Positions 50,530 to 60,006 of a stretch of 64,000 bases of DNA are shown here, in pieces. The DNA is taken from NCBI GenBank assembly GCA_021800275.1, contig JAJYZB010000001.1, positions 1-64,000 of the forward strand, in the 5' to 3' direction. Source of the stretch: a bacterium. Its GTDB lineage: Bacteria > Vulcanimicrobiota > JABDET01. The notes below the pieces were generated by a model that saw nothing but the letters and a program-made list of their open reading frames with translations, made no database searches and was not told where the DNA came from. Positions within the stretch are counted from its first letter, which is position 1. The number at the start of each line of letters is the position of its first letter. Made by a program: the position numbers and the translations under genes.

Positions 50530-51962
50530 AGAGCTTGTCAAGTTTTTAGTTGAATTTTTTTTATTGATTTTTAAATTTTTCATTTTAGGCTGCTTCCTTG
50601 AGTTCCTCTTCACCCTGCAGTATTTCTATTTCAGCCATCACCTCCGGGATCTGTTTGTACCCTTCTACAATCCGAAATCGTTCTTCTGCCTGTAAAAGAA
50701 CAGCAGCCAGCCAACGCTGAGCCATCCCACTTCCCCGATACCGCTTAATGTTCTTCTCACTCGACCTCACTTTAGAAAACAGGCTGTCAATTGGATTGGT
50801 GGAGTAAAGCGTCTTCCTTAAAAGCTTGGGAACTTTCAAACGATGCACCGTCAGGATTTCCTCTAAAGCTTCCATTAAAGAATCAGCGGCTGACTCATTG
50901 ATGCTTCGCAGCCACTTCTCCAACTCCATGAATAAGCCCCGAGCATCCTCATAACGATTCTGCTCTAAAGCAGTCCTGAAGCGCCGATGAGCTTCCTTTC
51001 GATACCGTTTGGGTAAATGACGCTGAATATTTCTGTCTTTGTGAAGCGCACACCGCTGATGTAAAAGCTTTTTCCCAAAGCGCTGTTTTAGAGCTTTAAT
51101 AATCCCAGATCCCCCATCTGTCACATAAAGAATCTTCTTGGTTAAGGTCAGTCCCCGATTCTCCAAATCTCTCAATAAATCTTCACAGACCTCCGCATTC
51201 TCCGTCACTCCTTCCCAAAATCCTAAAACCCGCTTTTCTCCTGCCAGGTTAATTCCTAAAGCCACCGTGAAGGCAGCCCCAGCCCGATGAATGCCATCCA
51301 GAAAAAGAGCGAACGGTTTGAAATCGGTTAAGCTCCGCTCCTTAAAGGCTTTCAACTTTTCAGCGGCCGCAGCCACAATATGACGAGAAACAGAACTGGG
51401 ACTCACCCCAAAAGCTTCGCCTGCTTCTGTCACAGTGTCTTGGTATCGTCTCGCTGAAAGTCCTCTTAAAACCTGAGCTAAAAGCTCTTCTCCAAATCCA
51501 CCCGGGGCTTTCATTTTTTCGTAGGTTTCCAGCGGAATTTCCCTGCCCTTTCCCCGAATCCGAGGATGCTGCACAGAAATCTTCTGATCCCCTACATACA
51601 CTGAACCAGATTGGCTTGCCCATTTCTTCAAATCTTGAGATAAGGGATGATAGGCTGTCCCTGTCTTTTCTACACGTTCCATCTCCATGATCGTTTCTGC
51701 TAAAAGCGTCCCCATCTCAAAAGCAAAGGCATCAAAGGTTTGTTTTCCATCTCTCATAATTTGATACATCTTGCTGACCAGCCATTCATGTCCAACAGCC
51801 TCTTGAAACTTCTTTACAAATTGTTTCCGATTCCGTGTTTCTTCTTTCATGTTCCGCTGCTCTTTTCATTTAGTTTTTCAATCTTCAATCTTTCTGCTTC
51901 AATCCTTAATTTCTCTATTAAAGAAACTCTCCTATAATTTCAACTAATTTTAGTATAACATC
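50530..51962 (-). mobile_element. IS256-family insertion sequence
   Basis: The element is one transposase gene with short AT-rich flanks. The word TTAGTTGAA (50546-50554) recurs inverted at 51939-51947, with weaker matches further out, which fits imperfect terminal inverted repeats. I could not fix the exact ends or a target duplication. It separates the polymerase operon from the methyltransferase gene and probably interrupted a longer operon. Confidence 0.65.
50585..51850 (-). CDS. IS256-family (mutator-type) transposase
   Basis: Full-length transposase of 421 aa with RNase H-like DDE core. The first Asp is in FLDGIHRAG, the second in YVTDGGSGII, and the HQRCALHKDRNIQRHLP block is the family signature C/H region. 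At the third position the usual Glu (STNxIE) reads STNPIDS, an Asp, which could reduce activity or be a subgroup feature. No frameshift is seen. The start ATG 51850 has AAAAGAG upstream, weak. It moves the element by copy-out-paste-in. Confidence 0.92.
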   Translation of the reverse strand: MKEETRNRKQFVKKFQEAVGHEWLVSKMYQIMRDGKQTFDAFAFEMGTLLAETIMEMERVEKTGTAYHPLSQDLKKWASQSGSVYVGDQKISVQHPRIRGKGREIPLETYEKMKAPGGFGEELLAQVLRGLSARRYQDTVTEAGEAFGVSPSSVSRHIVAAAAEKLKAFKERSLTDFKPFALFLDGIHRAGAAFTVALGINLAGEKRVLGFWEGVTENAEVCEDLLRDLENRGLTLTKKILYVTDGGSGIIKALKQRFGKKLLHQRCALHKDRNIQRHLPKRYRKEAHRRFRTALEQNRYEDARGLFMELEKWLRSINESAADSLMEALEEILTVHRLKVPKLLRKTLYSTNPIDSLFSKVRSSEKNIKRYRGSGMAQRWLAAVLLQAEERFRIVEGYKQIPEVMAEIEILQGEEELKEAA

Positions 51963-52032
51963 CATATTTACGACGATTCGTTGTGTATAATATCGATTGA
52001 TTTATTTTCATGAGGATGTTCCTTAGTTTACA

Positions 52033-52803
52033 CTATTTTTCCCCTTCAACAACTATAAACCAGCCTAGACGATTCGGAATAAAATTTGAAACGCATCTTG
52101 GTAAATAAAATCTTCTTGCAAGTCTAAGATCATAAGGGGTTACTACAGGAGTAATTTTGACTCTTTTAAACTGTTTAAACAATGTGAGTGTTTCTTGAAT
52201 AGTGAATGCTTTTGTACCTGGGCTTTCCATGTGAATCGCTAGCAGTGCGTCAATATTTGTAAATGGCTTTAGAGAAAAGAGTCCATATCGAAGCCAAACC
52301 TGGAGAGAAACAAGTGACCATTTATGATAAATCATGACTAAAATTTTGCCGCCTGACTTTGTTACTCTATATATCTCTGCAATAGCTTTTATAATATTTG
52401 GTGTATGATGGATAACTCCCCACGAGTAAACTAGATCAAATTTATCATCTGTATAAGGAAGATGTTCAGCGTCTCCTTTACTTATTTCCCCTGTAAAACC
52501 GTAGAGTTCAAGTCTCTTTTTAGTCAATGCAACTCCTTTTGCAGTAAGGTCCACTGCATAGACTTGAGCGCCACCTTTGGCGAACTGCAAAAGATCTGTT
52601 CCCATACCGCACCCAACCTCTAACACAGTTTTATTTCTCCACGCGTTAAACTGCGCAAATTCGTGTATGAACGGTTCACGGGTATATCGTTTTCTTTCAA
52701 CTTCTTCAAAGAATGCTTTTGAGCCTTCTTCATTCTCAGAATCGCGGCTTCCACAGGGAGAACTATTCCAAAATTTTTCCACTTGTTCTATACCGGTCTG
52801 CAT
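52033..52803 (-). CDS. class I SAM-dependent methyltransferase
   Basis: Methyltransferase of 256 aa. The start region QVEKFWNSSPCGSRDS is typical of a group found in polysaccharide loci. SAM motif I is VLEVGCGMGTDLLQFA, with acidic motif II VYAVDLT, motif IV FDLVYSWGVIHHTPN and motif V ITRVTKSGGKILVMIYH-like. It would methylate a sugar or another small substrate. ATG 52803 has AAAGGAA nine bases upstream; an in-frame ATG at 52860 would overlap the end of the amidotransferase gene. It follows that gene in the same direction. Confidence 0.88.
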   Translation of the reverse strand: MQTGIEQVEKFWNSSPCGSRDSENEEGSKAFFEEVERKRYTREPFIHEFAQFNAWRNKTVLEVGCGMGTDLLQFAKGGAQVYAVDLTAKGVALTKKRLELYGFTGEISKGDAEHLPYTDDKFDLVYSWGVIHHTPNIIKAIAEIYRVTKSGGKILVMIYHKWSLVSLQVWLRYGLFSLKPFTNIDALLAIHMESPGTKAFTIQETLTLFKQFKRVKITPVVTPYDLRLARRFYLPRCVSNFIPNRLGWFIVVEGEK

Positions 52804-52831
52804 ATTTTTTTTCCTTTCACAGCATCTCTTC

Positions 52832-54817
52832 TCATACAATGGGTGGAAAACCCTCGGCATGACTTACAGCAATAGGATTTTTTGCTGCATCGCAAGTTGA
52901 GACTGTTTTTGGCATTTCATAAATATATTCCTTCCACCAAAGCACAAAATTAAAAATGAACCAGGAGCGAAGTCCATTCTGTTTATCAAGGTAGCGCACT
53001 GCTTCATTTCGATCAAGAAAATCTGTCGTTTGACAAAAGAATTCTAATTCTCGCCGTTCAGTCTCGCCAAGTCGATCGAAAACCCATTCTTGAATTGGAA
53101 CACCAAAACCTTGTTTTCTACGATCAATCAATTCATTTGGAATTAAACCGCGGACAGCTTTTTTAAGAATATACTTTAGAATGCCTTTTTTAGTTTTTAA
53201 GGAAGACGGAATACTCATCGCGAGTTCAACAAATTTGTGATCTAAAAACGGAACACGGCATTCGAGGCTAACCCCCATGCTCATTTTGTCCACGCGCATT
53301 AATAAAAGTTCAGGAAGCCGTATATTTAAATCAAGATAAGTCATCCAATGAAGCGGAGTTTTCTCCCAAGCTTTTTCTTTGAAGCGTTTATAGATAGGAT
53401 CGATGACTTCCCATGATGAATAATCACGGAATTTATTTTTGAGTCGTTTTGACAGGAGTCGCTTCTTTTGTGTTTCAGTAAACGCTTCTGCACTTCCCCA
53501 AAAAATTGGCTTTCTTGTAGCTGAACGACGTAAGTATTCATAATGCAGAGAGGTCCCAAATCCAAAAGCTCTTAAAGCTGTCAAGCCCTGCAACTTTAAA
53601 ATCGTTGGGATTGGCAGACGGCTCCAGTATTCTAGTTTGAGTCTCGTGTTCCAGCTTGGATATCCACAAAACAGCTCGTCCGAGCCTTCCCCAACCTGGC
53701 ATACAATCACTCCATTCTCTCTGGCAAGTTTTGAAACATAATACACAGGCACACAAACTGGATCTGCGATCGGCTCATCTTGAAGTCGAACCATCTCAGG
53801 GAGAAAATTCAATAAATCATCAATGTTCAAGAGAAGTTCATGCTGCTCCGCATGAATGGATTCTGCCATTTTTCTAGCATATTCAATTTCATTTTCATAG
53901 CTGCTGTATTGTCGATCATAGCCAATCGTAAAGGTTTTCACTGGCTTCTTGCTGCTGTGATTTGAAAAAAGCGCTGCATTAGTACTGGAATCTATTCCTC
54001 CTGAAAGAAAAACGCCAACAGGCACATCACTCACTTTACGCAATTTGACTGCTTCACGAAGTTCTGAAAGCAGACGATTGGCAATTTCATCTTCTGAGAT
54101 CCCTACAAAGGGGGTTGCATAATCCCATACATCCCAATATTTATGCTCTTGAATTTCACCATCATCACGAACTCGAATCCAAGTTCCCCCTGGCAGTTTT
54201 TTTATCCCATCAAATAAAGTTTGTGGTGCAGGCGTCGTCAAAAAAGAAAGATAATGATAAAAAGCCTCCTCATGAACAACTCGTTTTTGATCATGGTCAG
54301 CTAATAGGGCTTTAATTTCTGATGCAAAGGTAATACGTCCATGATGTACGCTGTAATATAAAGGTTTAATGCCAATACGGTCTCTTATAAGCCACAACTC
54401 TCGTTTTTCCACATCCCATAAAGCCATAGCAAACATCCCTCTAAACTTATGCAGACAGTCAATTCCCCATTGTTTGAACGCATAAAGTACAACTTCAGTA
54501 TCAGAATGATCCGTCTTCCACTGATGATAGCCAAGCCGCTCCAGTTCTTTGCGCACCTCAGCATGATTATAAATTTCTCCATTAAAGGTAATCCAAAGAG
54601 TTCCATCCGCACTATTCATTGGTTGGGAAGCTTTCTCTGATAAATCAATGATTGCTAGACGTCGATGACCTAATCCAATTTTGCCGTCTTCTGAAATCCA
54701 CGTTCCGCATCCGTCCGGTCCTCTATGAATCATTGTATCTCTCATGTGGTTAATATAAGTAGCAGTAACTTTAAAGTTAGAAGATTTAAAAGAAAGAGCG
54801 CCAACTATACCACACAT
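52832..54817 (-). CDS. asnB: asparagine synthase (glutamine-hydrolysing) type amidotransferase, second copy
   Basis: Protein of 661 aa with Cys2 (MCGIVGALSF), HRGPDGCGTW, the ATP loop SGGIDSSTNAAL and GEGSDELFCGYPSW. It has the same two-domain plan as 22277-24166 but is clearly divergent, so it is not a recent duplication. It lies directly after the heparinase-like gene, whose 3' end it overlaps by 13 bases. In this cluster with a UDP-ManNAc dehydrogenase it could amidate an N-acetyl-hexosaminuronate; that is inference. Confidence 0.9.
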   Translation of the reverse strand: MCGIVGALSFKSSNFKVTATYINHMRDTMIHRGPDGCGTWISEDGKIGLGHRRLAIIDLSEKASQPMNSADGTLWITFNGEIYNHAEVRKELERLGYHQWKTDHSDTEVVLYAFKQWGIDCLHKFRGMFAMALWDVEKRELWLIRDRIGIKPLYYSVHHGRITFASEIKALLADHDQKRVVHEEAFYHYLSFLTTPAPQTLFDGIKKLPGGTWIRVRDDGEIQEHKYWDVWDYATPFVGISEDEIANRLLSELREAVKLRKVSDVPVGVFLSGGIDSSTNAALFSNHSSKKPVKTFTIGYDRQYSSYENEIEYARKMAESIHAEQHELLLNIDDLLNFLPEMVRLQDEPIADPVCVPVYYVSKLARENGVIVCQVGEGSDELFCGYPSWNTRLKLEYWSRLPIPTILKLQGLTALRAFGFGTSLHYEYLRRSATRKPIFWGSAEAFTETQKKRLLSKRLKNKFRDYSSWEVIDPIYKRFKEKAWEKTPLHWMTYLDLNIRLPELLLMRVDKMSMGVSLECRVPFLDHKFVELAMSIPSSLKTKKGILKYILKKAVRGLIPNELIDRRKQGFGVPIQEWVFDRLGETERRELEFFCQTTDFLDRNEAVRYLDKQNGLRSWFIFNFVLWWKEYIYEMPKTVSTCDAAKNPIAVSHAEGFPPIV

Positions 54818-56952
54818 GTTTTTTTCAAATCTCCAAATTCAAAAATTCCTTTAAATTGAGGAAGCAAGTGTTGGAGGATTTTTAAAATTTTCTCTTTAGT
54901 AAGAGAAGGCAGTAAGAGAAATTGTAATTCGGTGTCTCCCCTAATATAATAAGTATAACAGCACAAAAATCCATTTTTTAAAACTCCATAAGAAGGAGAA
55001 AATGTTATTGGTTGAATAATGGCACTACATTGAGTTGAATTCAAAGGGTAAATCAAAAGGAATCCTTTTGAACCTAGAATTAATTTATATAAATTATTCT
55101 CTGTAAAGAAATTTTCATAAAATAAAGGAGTATAGAAACGCACAGAAATCACATGATTCTCTTTGCAAAAAATTTGATCCTGAACCAGCCAGAAAGGAAT
55201 CGTTTTATTAAAATAAACCATGCGGCGATGCACAACTGGATCACGCAGTCTTGTATAACCATGATGCTCACCAATAAATATGTCTCGATCAGGAAGTACA
55301 TACCATTCTAAAACTTTTGGTTTTGCGATATCTTTCATTTTAAAAAGACTTTTTTCCTCAAAAGGATTGATCTCCTCTCCATCAATTTCTACTGTATTGT
55401 GGGAACGCGTTGACCTAAACTCATTCCTCATTTTATAGTTTCCTGTATAAAGATAGGTTCCACGATCAATAAGGAATTCATTACCATAGGCTTCAAGTTC
55501 AAAGCTGAAAATGTCATTATGAGCATGTCCACCATTTCCGTCTTGCCCATTACCCCCTGCATCTATCACGAAATAAAAATCTTTATCTCTCATAATATAA
55601 ATTCCAGTATCACGAAAAGCAGTGCTAATTAGATTAGGTTGAGATTGAGACTCTTTTTCAAGATTCTGATAAGCTTTAATCCCCTCTAGTCCTAGATGCC
55701 AATAAGCTTCCTCCCAAAACTTTCCAGAAGCTCGAACAAAATCTGCCCGCTTGTAAAGCACTCCACCTATAGCAAGAAGATAACGATGATCGTTAATGTT
55801 TACTCGTGTCTCCTCACTTAAAATATAGAGTCTGCCACTGTCATTATCTCCTATTTGGGGTGAACATCCAGAAGGCTTAGTGTAATGCATAGTAAATTCT
55901 AACATCTTTTCTATTCGATCCACTGTATCTTGTGAAAGCAACACTCCATTTATTTTACATAGAAGCAATATTGCAATAGATATCTCCAATATAAGTCTGT
56001 GATATGAGATTGAAGCCTCGAAGTCAGCACCATCCATATAAACCTGTTTTTTAATCTCTTTCTCAAACTCAGAAGTGGCAAAATTAACCCATTTTTGTGA
56101 TTCACGGAATTCTGGAAAGGTAATCCCAATAAAAATTAAACCAACTAAATCTGATAAATAGTGATTGGATCTTGGATAGCTAACCTCTAAGTTGTGGAAA
56201 ATATGCCGACCATGAACAAGAATACTTTTTAAAAAATTTTTTTTAAACTCAACGGAAAGGTTAGGATAATCTTCAAAAAAGAAATATCCCCATATCCAAT
56301 TAATAGCTCGAATAGCCACATCCATTGTACATATCCAGTTTACCCCTTTCCCAACAGGGTTTTTCATAATCCATGAGCTGATTTGCCTAACATATTCCTC
56401 CGCATATTTTTCGTTTCCTGTATACCAGTACGCCTTCCCCAAAGTCGGTAAGTGTTGAAATCGACTTAATTCCCATGGAACTTTTACATCATATTTTTTT
56501 TCATATTCATCATAGCGGAGAAAAAATGAAGGGAATTTAGAATTCCATCTGTGTCCACTTTTAAAATCAAGATGCCAGTCGATTTCTTCTCCAAATTCGA
56601 AAGGCTCAGAACCTAAAAAAGCAAAACGATGATCGCAATAATTATCTGCAACTTTGATAACTGTTTCTATACTATTTTGAAAAGTGGTTTTAATGCCGAA
56701 AAGGAGTTCTTTTTGTTTTTTAAATCGGACAAAAAATTGACATTTTTTAGATAAGGAGTTTCTCTCCAAAAGGCGAGAAAAAAAATAAGGGGAAAGACTC
56801 TTCTTCAGTTCTTTATCACTTAAGTTGCTAGATAAAATCATCACTTTAATGCCTTTAAGTTTTCGTATTAAAAAATGAAACATTACTATTGGAATTTTTT
56901 TGGGGTTAGTTTTAAGGAGGTATTTTATTCGTGCAGACGGACTAAAATTCAT
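54805..56952 (-). CDS. heparinase II/III-family polysaccharide lyase-like protein
   Basis: Protein of about 715 aa. The N-terminal alpha/alpha toroid carries VPWELSRFQHLPTLGKAYWYTGNEKY and SNHYLSDLVGLIFIGITFPEF, and the C-terminal beta part begins DTGIYIMRDKDFYFVIDAGGNGQDGNGGHAHNDIFSFELEAYG, with the metal and catalytic His/Asp group. The family cleaves uronate-containing polymers by beta-elimination. No signal peptide is visible. In biosynthetic loci it may trim or edit the polymer. ATG 56952 overlaps the stop of the dehydrogenase gene (ATGA). Confidence 0.9.
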   Translation of the reverse strand: MNFSPSARIKYLLKTNPKKIPIVMFHFLIRKLKGIKVMILSSNLSDKELKKSLSPYFFSRLLERNSLSKKCQFFVRFKKQKELLFGIKTTFQNSIETVIKVADNYCDHRFAFLGSEPFEFGEEIDWHLDFKSGHRWNSKFPSFFLRYDEYEKKYDVKVPWELSRFQHLPTLGKAYWYTGNEKYAEEYVRQISSWIMKNPVGKGVNWICTMDVAIRAINWIWGYFFFEDYPNLSVEFKKNFLKSILVHGRHIFHNLEVSYPRSNHYLSDLVGLIFIGITFPEFRESQKWVNFATSEFEKEIKKQVYMDGADFEASISYHRLILEISIAILLLCKINGVLLSQDTVDRIEKMLEFTMHYTKPSGCSPQIGDNDSGRLYILSEETRVNINDHRYLLAIGGVLYKRADFVRASGKFWEEAYWHLGLEGIKAYQNLEKESQSQPNLISTAFRDTGIYIMRDKDFYFVIDAGGNGQDGNGGHAHNDIFSFELEAYGNEFLIDRGTYLYTGNYKMRNEFRSTRSHNTVEIDGEEINPFEEKSLFKMKDIAKPKVLEWYVLPDRDIFIGEHHGYTRLRDPVVHRRMVYFNKTIPFWLVQDQIFCKENHVISVRFYTPLFYENFFTENNLYKLILGSKGFLLIYPLNSTQCSAIIQPITFSPSYGVLKNGFLCCYTYYIRGDTELQFLLLPSLTKEKILKILQHLLPQFKGIFEFGDLKKTCVV

Positions 56953-58301
56953 TGCTTCGACTGCCACATGCCGCGAGTATCAATGATTACTTTATTCCGT
57001 AGAGCAGAGGTATCTATATCTTTGAATTCAGAGTGATCTGTTAACACTAAAATGATATGAGCATTCTGAAGTGCTGTTTTTATGTCTATAAGCTCCACAT
57101 TAAATTCTAAAAGTGAGTCGGGGAGCTTTTCAATATTGGGTTCCACGACTAAAATTTTCTCTTTTCTTCTGGCCGCAAGCATGGTTGTAATTTCAAGAGA
57201 TGGACTTTCTCTTAAATCATTTGTGTCTGCTTTATAAGAGAGACCAAGGCACGCAATAATAGGGTCATTAAATCTAAATACATTCTCGATAACTCTGGAT
57301 GCAACATGGTTTGGCATGCTGTCATTTACCTTTCTAGCTGCTTGCATCAAACATGTTTGCTCTGGAGCAGAATCAATAATAAACCAGGGATCCACAGCAA
57401 TACAGTGCCCACCAACTCCTGGTCCTGGTTTTAAAATGTTAACTCTAGGGTGACGATTGGCTAATGAACATACTTCCCAAACATTGAGTCCAAGTTGATC
57501 GCAAACAAGAGAGAGCTCGTTAGCAAATGCAATATTTACATCTCGATACGCATTTTCTGCCAATTTACATAGTTCAGCAGTGCGGCAGTCCGTAATCAAT
57601 ACTTCTCCCTTTACAAATTTCGTATAAAAATTTTTAGCTTTTACGGCAGATGGATAGTCAACACCACCGACAATTCGATCATTCATCTCGAGCTCTTCTA
57701 TAATTCGACCTGGGAGGACTCGTTCTGGGCAGTAAGCAATGTAAATCCTAGATTCACCATCAGGAATAGGGTGTCCATTATCTCCTCGCAAAGCATACGT
57801 TGGAATTGTAAGATCAGAACGTTTTTCTTGAATCCATTTTGCTACCTTTTCAGTTGTTCCAACAGGTGAGGTTGATTCAAGAACAATTAAGTTTCCTGGT
57901 TGGAGGTAGGGCACAATATTTGAAATAGCTTCTTCTACATAAGAAAGATCAGGAACCTTTCCTGCTTTAAATGGCGTAGGAACTGCAACAATAAAAACGT
58001 CAGCAGAGGTTGGATATAATGAAGGTTCAAGGTTTCCAGTATCAATTGCTATTTCGACAAACTTTTGAAGCCCTTTTTCACAAATGTGATTTTTTTTCTG
58101 GTTGACTAGTTTAATAATGGCGAAATTTGTATCGACTCCACATACTTGAAATCCTTTTGCAGCAAGAAGACTTGCTGTTGGAAGACCGATATAACCCATT
58201 CCTATCACACATACTTTTTGAGAGGATGTAATAGCATTCTTTAGGGTTAATACAGCATCATTTTGAGCAAGGTCAACTTTGGTTGATTTTACTTTAGCCA
58301 A
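56949..58301 (-). CDS. wecC: UDP-N-acetyl-D-mannosaminuronate dehydrogenase
   Basis: UDP-sugar dehydrogenase of 450 aa. The cofactor loop is VIGMGYIGLPTASLL, and PTPFKAGKVPDLSYVEEA and STSPVGTTEKVA are typical of WecC. The catalytic cysteine is intact in GGHCIAVDPWFI (near residue 298). It oxidises UDP-ManNAc (or a related UDP-HexNAc) to the uronate with 2 NAD. The start is TTG 58301 with AGGTGA seven bases upstream; this ribosome site overlaps the end of a fragment of another dehydrogenase of the same superfamily. It is the functional counterpart of the broken gene at 32235. Confidence 0.92.
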   Translation of the reverse strand: MAKVKSTKVDLAQNDAVLTLKNAITSSQKVCVIGMGYIGLPTASLLAAKGFQVCGVDTNFAIIKLVNQKKNHICEKGLQKFVEIAIDTGNLEPSLYPTSADVFIVAVPTPFKAGKVPDLSYVEEAISNIVPYLQPGNLIVLESTSPVGTTEKVAKWIQEKRSDLTIPTYALRGDNGHPIPDGESRIYIAYCPERVLPGRIIEELEMNDRIVGGVDYPSAVKAKNFYTKFVKGEVLITDCRTAELCKLAENAYRDVNIAFANELSLVCDQLGLNVWEVCSLANRHPRVNILKPGPGVGGHCIAVDPWFIIDSAPEQTCLMQAARKVNDSMPNHVASRVIENVFRFNDPIIACLGLSYKADTNDLRESPSLEITTMLAARRKEKILVVEPNIEKLPDSLLEFNVELIDIKTALQNAHIILVLTDHSEFKDIDTSALRNKVIIDTRGMWQSKQ

Positions 58302-58308
58302 TGATTTT

Positions 58309-58509
58309 TCACCTGCTTTTCTTTAGAGTTTCAGCAGCAGCTTCTCCTGTTCGATCTTTTCCTTCTTTCAATTCCTGAATTCGGGTTTCATCAATATCAT
58401 AACCAATCACTGGGAGATCTGCCTGATCAAATCCAAGAGCTAAGGGGAGTCCCACATACCCTAAACCAACAACTGCGATTTGAGTCTCTTTATTCACGGC
58501 TTTCCACAC
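58309..58509 (-). pseudogene. N-terminal fragment of a nucleotide-sugar dehydrogenase
   Basis: The frame (66 residues, [19 protein letters not shown], then YDIDETRIQELKEGKDRTGE) matches the start of the broken dehydrogenase at 32235, not that of the adjacent wecC. It stops right where wecC begins. It shares a 39-bp upstream segment with the copy at 32.1 kb. The rest of this gene has been replaced. Confidence 0.85.
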
Positions 58510-58548
58510 TTCCTTAATAAAGGGTGGTCAATATAGTTTTACTTTGGG

Positions 58549-58587
58549 TTCTTGACTGACTAAAATATTCCTTCTCTGGAAGAGGAT
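58549..58587 (-). repeat. inverted repeat arm shared with 32147-32185
   Basis: This is the upstream segment of the dehydrogenase fragment. It matches the segment upstream of the broken dehydrogenase at 32.2 kb in 35 of 39 positions, on the opposite strand. Confidence 0.85.
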
Positions 58588-58609
58588 TTTCATCCCGAAC
58601 AAGGACTAT

Positions 58610-59083
58610 TTAATGATTTCTTTTATCAATAAGGGCAGCAAAAATCTGATCCAGTCTCATGTTTAACTGAGTCAAACTGTTTTCAAATTTCATGTTTAAC
58701 TGAGTCAAGCTGTTTTCAAGTTTGTCAAATCTCTGATTGGTCTCAGATTTAAATTCTTGAAATTCATGTCTCATGCCCACTTCGAACTTTTCAATTCGCT
58801 GGTTAACTCCTGTTTCGAACTTCTCAATTCGCTGATTAATTCCTGTTTCGAACTTCTCAATTCGTTCTTCAAGTTTCTCAATTCGCTGGTTAACTCCTGT
58901 TTCAAACTTCTCGATTCGTTCTTCTAGTTTCTCAATTCGCTGATTTGTTTCAAGTTTGTGTTCTTTTAATTCATCTTTAATCTCTTTTGTACGCTGATCA
59001 ATAAAGTCATACACCAGCTCAAGGGTTACTTTTTTAGCAAACCCTACGACTCGTCCCGTAATTCCACTGGTGATTTTTTCCAT
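58610..59083 (-). CDS. coiled-coil protein
   Basis: Protein of 157 aa, almost all coiled coil. After a short N-terminal helix (MEKITSGITGRVVGFAKKVTLELVYDFID) come repeated 11- to 14-residue units NQRIEKLEERIEKFETG (four times with small changes), then EFKSETNQRFDKLEN and a duplicated NSLTQLNM block. No membrane anchor or nuclease domain is present. It stands before the dehydrogenase fragment as the longer coiled-coil gene stands before the dehydrogenase at 31-33 kb. It does not carry the TTGACACTC leader. Function unknown. Confidence 0.72.
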   Translation of the reverse strand: MEKITSGITGRVVGFAKKVTLELVYDFIDQRTKEIKDELKEHKLETNQRIEKLEERIEKFETGVNQRIEKLEERIEKFETGINQRIEKFETGVNQRIEKFEVGMRHEFQEFKSETNQRFDKLENSLTQLNMKFENSLTQLNMRLDQIFAALIDKRNH

Positions 59084-59187
59084 TCTGTTTTCTTAATTAA
59101 GAATTCCACTGAAGAGTAAATTTACCTCCATACTTTGAATTCTTTACTTTTCCCTCGATCCGCTGAAAGCAGAAAAAGTATTTTAGC

Positions 59188-60006
59188 TTAAAAATCAACA
59201 CCCAGGGTGAGCTGGGGTCCATAAAGCCGAAAAGCAAAAGTGTTTCCAAAGGCATCTCGATTGTAAAAATCAAAGTTCCGATATTCTGCTCTTAAGCCAA
59301 CCTGGTTTGAAAAACGATAAGTGAATCCTCCTTCTAGATCATAACTGTATCCAACCGCATCTTCAAATCCTGCCATAATTCCTACAGTCTTAAATTCGGC
59401 TGTGGTTCTTCTGGCAATTCTAAATTTTCCATGCAGTCCCAGTTGAGGGAACACCACATAAATCGGGGGATGGGCAGTGGTTTCCCCTAAATCATTGGTC
59501 ATGGTAAAGTTTCCCTGCAGATATTTCATGTCTAACACCACATTTAAATACTGCTGCACAGGTGGATAGGTGTCATAATAGATCGGGTACTCATAACTGA
59601 GATCTCCCCAGAACAGATCCATATTAGAACTCTCAGGTTTTCCTTGAGGAAAAAAGAGTCCTTGAAACGTTTCAGGCGCATTTAAATCTTGAGCAGCAGT
59701 CTGCTGGATCTGGGTGAAGCTGAAATCCAGAATCTGTCCATGTGGAAAACGGTACCATATTTTAGGGATCAAAAGGCTCTGACCTCCTAATCCAAGGTTG
59801 TGGTTTAAAGAGATCGAAGTCCCCCCTCCTCCAGCAGTCGTAATCCCTGAGAAGTTCGGGTTCATCCAAACACTGAGAGAAAACCCGAATCCTGTGGGGG
59901 TCACAGGATGTGGAGATGATGGCTGATCCAAACTGGATCCCCAGGAGATTCGAGCTGCAGCAAAAAACATCAGGCAAATCACTAAAACAACTTTAAATTT
60001 TGTCAT
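59188..60006 (-). CDS. outer-membrane beta-barrel protein
   Basis: Protein of 272 aa with signal peptide (VVLVICLMFFAAARISWG) and alternating hydrophobic/polar strands with aromatic girdles (WYRFPHGQILDFSFTQIQQ, EYPIYYDTY, LRAEYRNFDFYNRD). It ends in LTLGVDF, the C-terminal Phe typical for BAM-inserted barrels. The family resembles outer membrane proteins of unknown role that lie next to Wzz/Wza genes. It may help export or anchor the polysaccharide. It diverges from the Wzz gene. Confidence 0.75.
   Translation of the reverse strand: MTKFKVVLVICLMFFAAARISWGSSLDQPSSPHPVTPTGFGFSLSVWMNPNFSGITTAGGGGTSISLNHNLGLGGQSLLIPKIWYRFPHGQILDFSFTQIQQTAAQDLNAPETFQGLFFPQGKPESSNMDLFWGDLSYEYPIYYDTYPPVQQYLNVVLDMKYLQGNFTMTNDLGETTAHPPIYVVFPQLGLHGKFRIARRTTAEFKTVGIMAGFEDAVGYSYDLEGGFTYRFSNQVGLRAEYRNFDFYNRDAFGNTFAFRLYGPQLTLGVDF

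Noticed and set aside
52804-52860. Longer start (ATG 52858-52860) for the methyltransferase
   Set aside because: It would overlap the end of the amidotransferase gene, and the family-like sequence begins after the ATG at 52803 that has a ribosome site.
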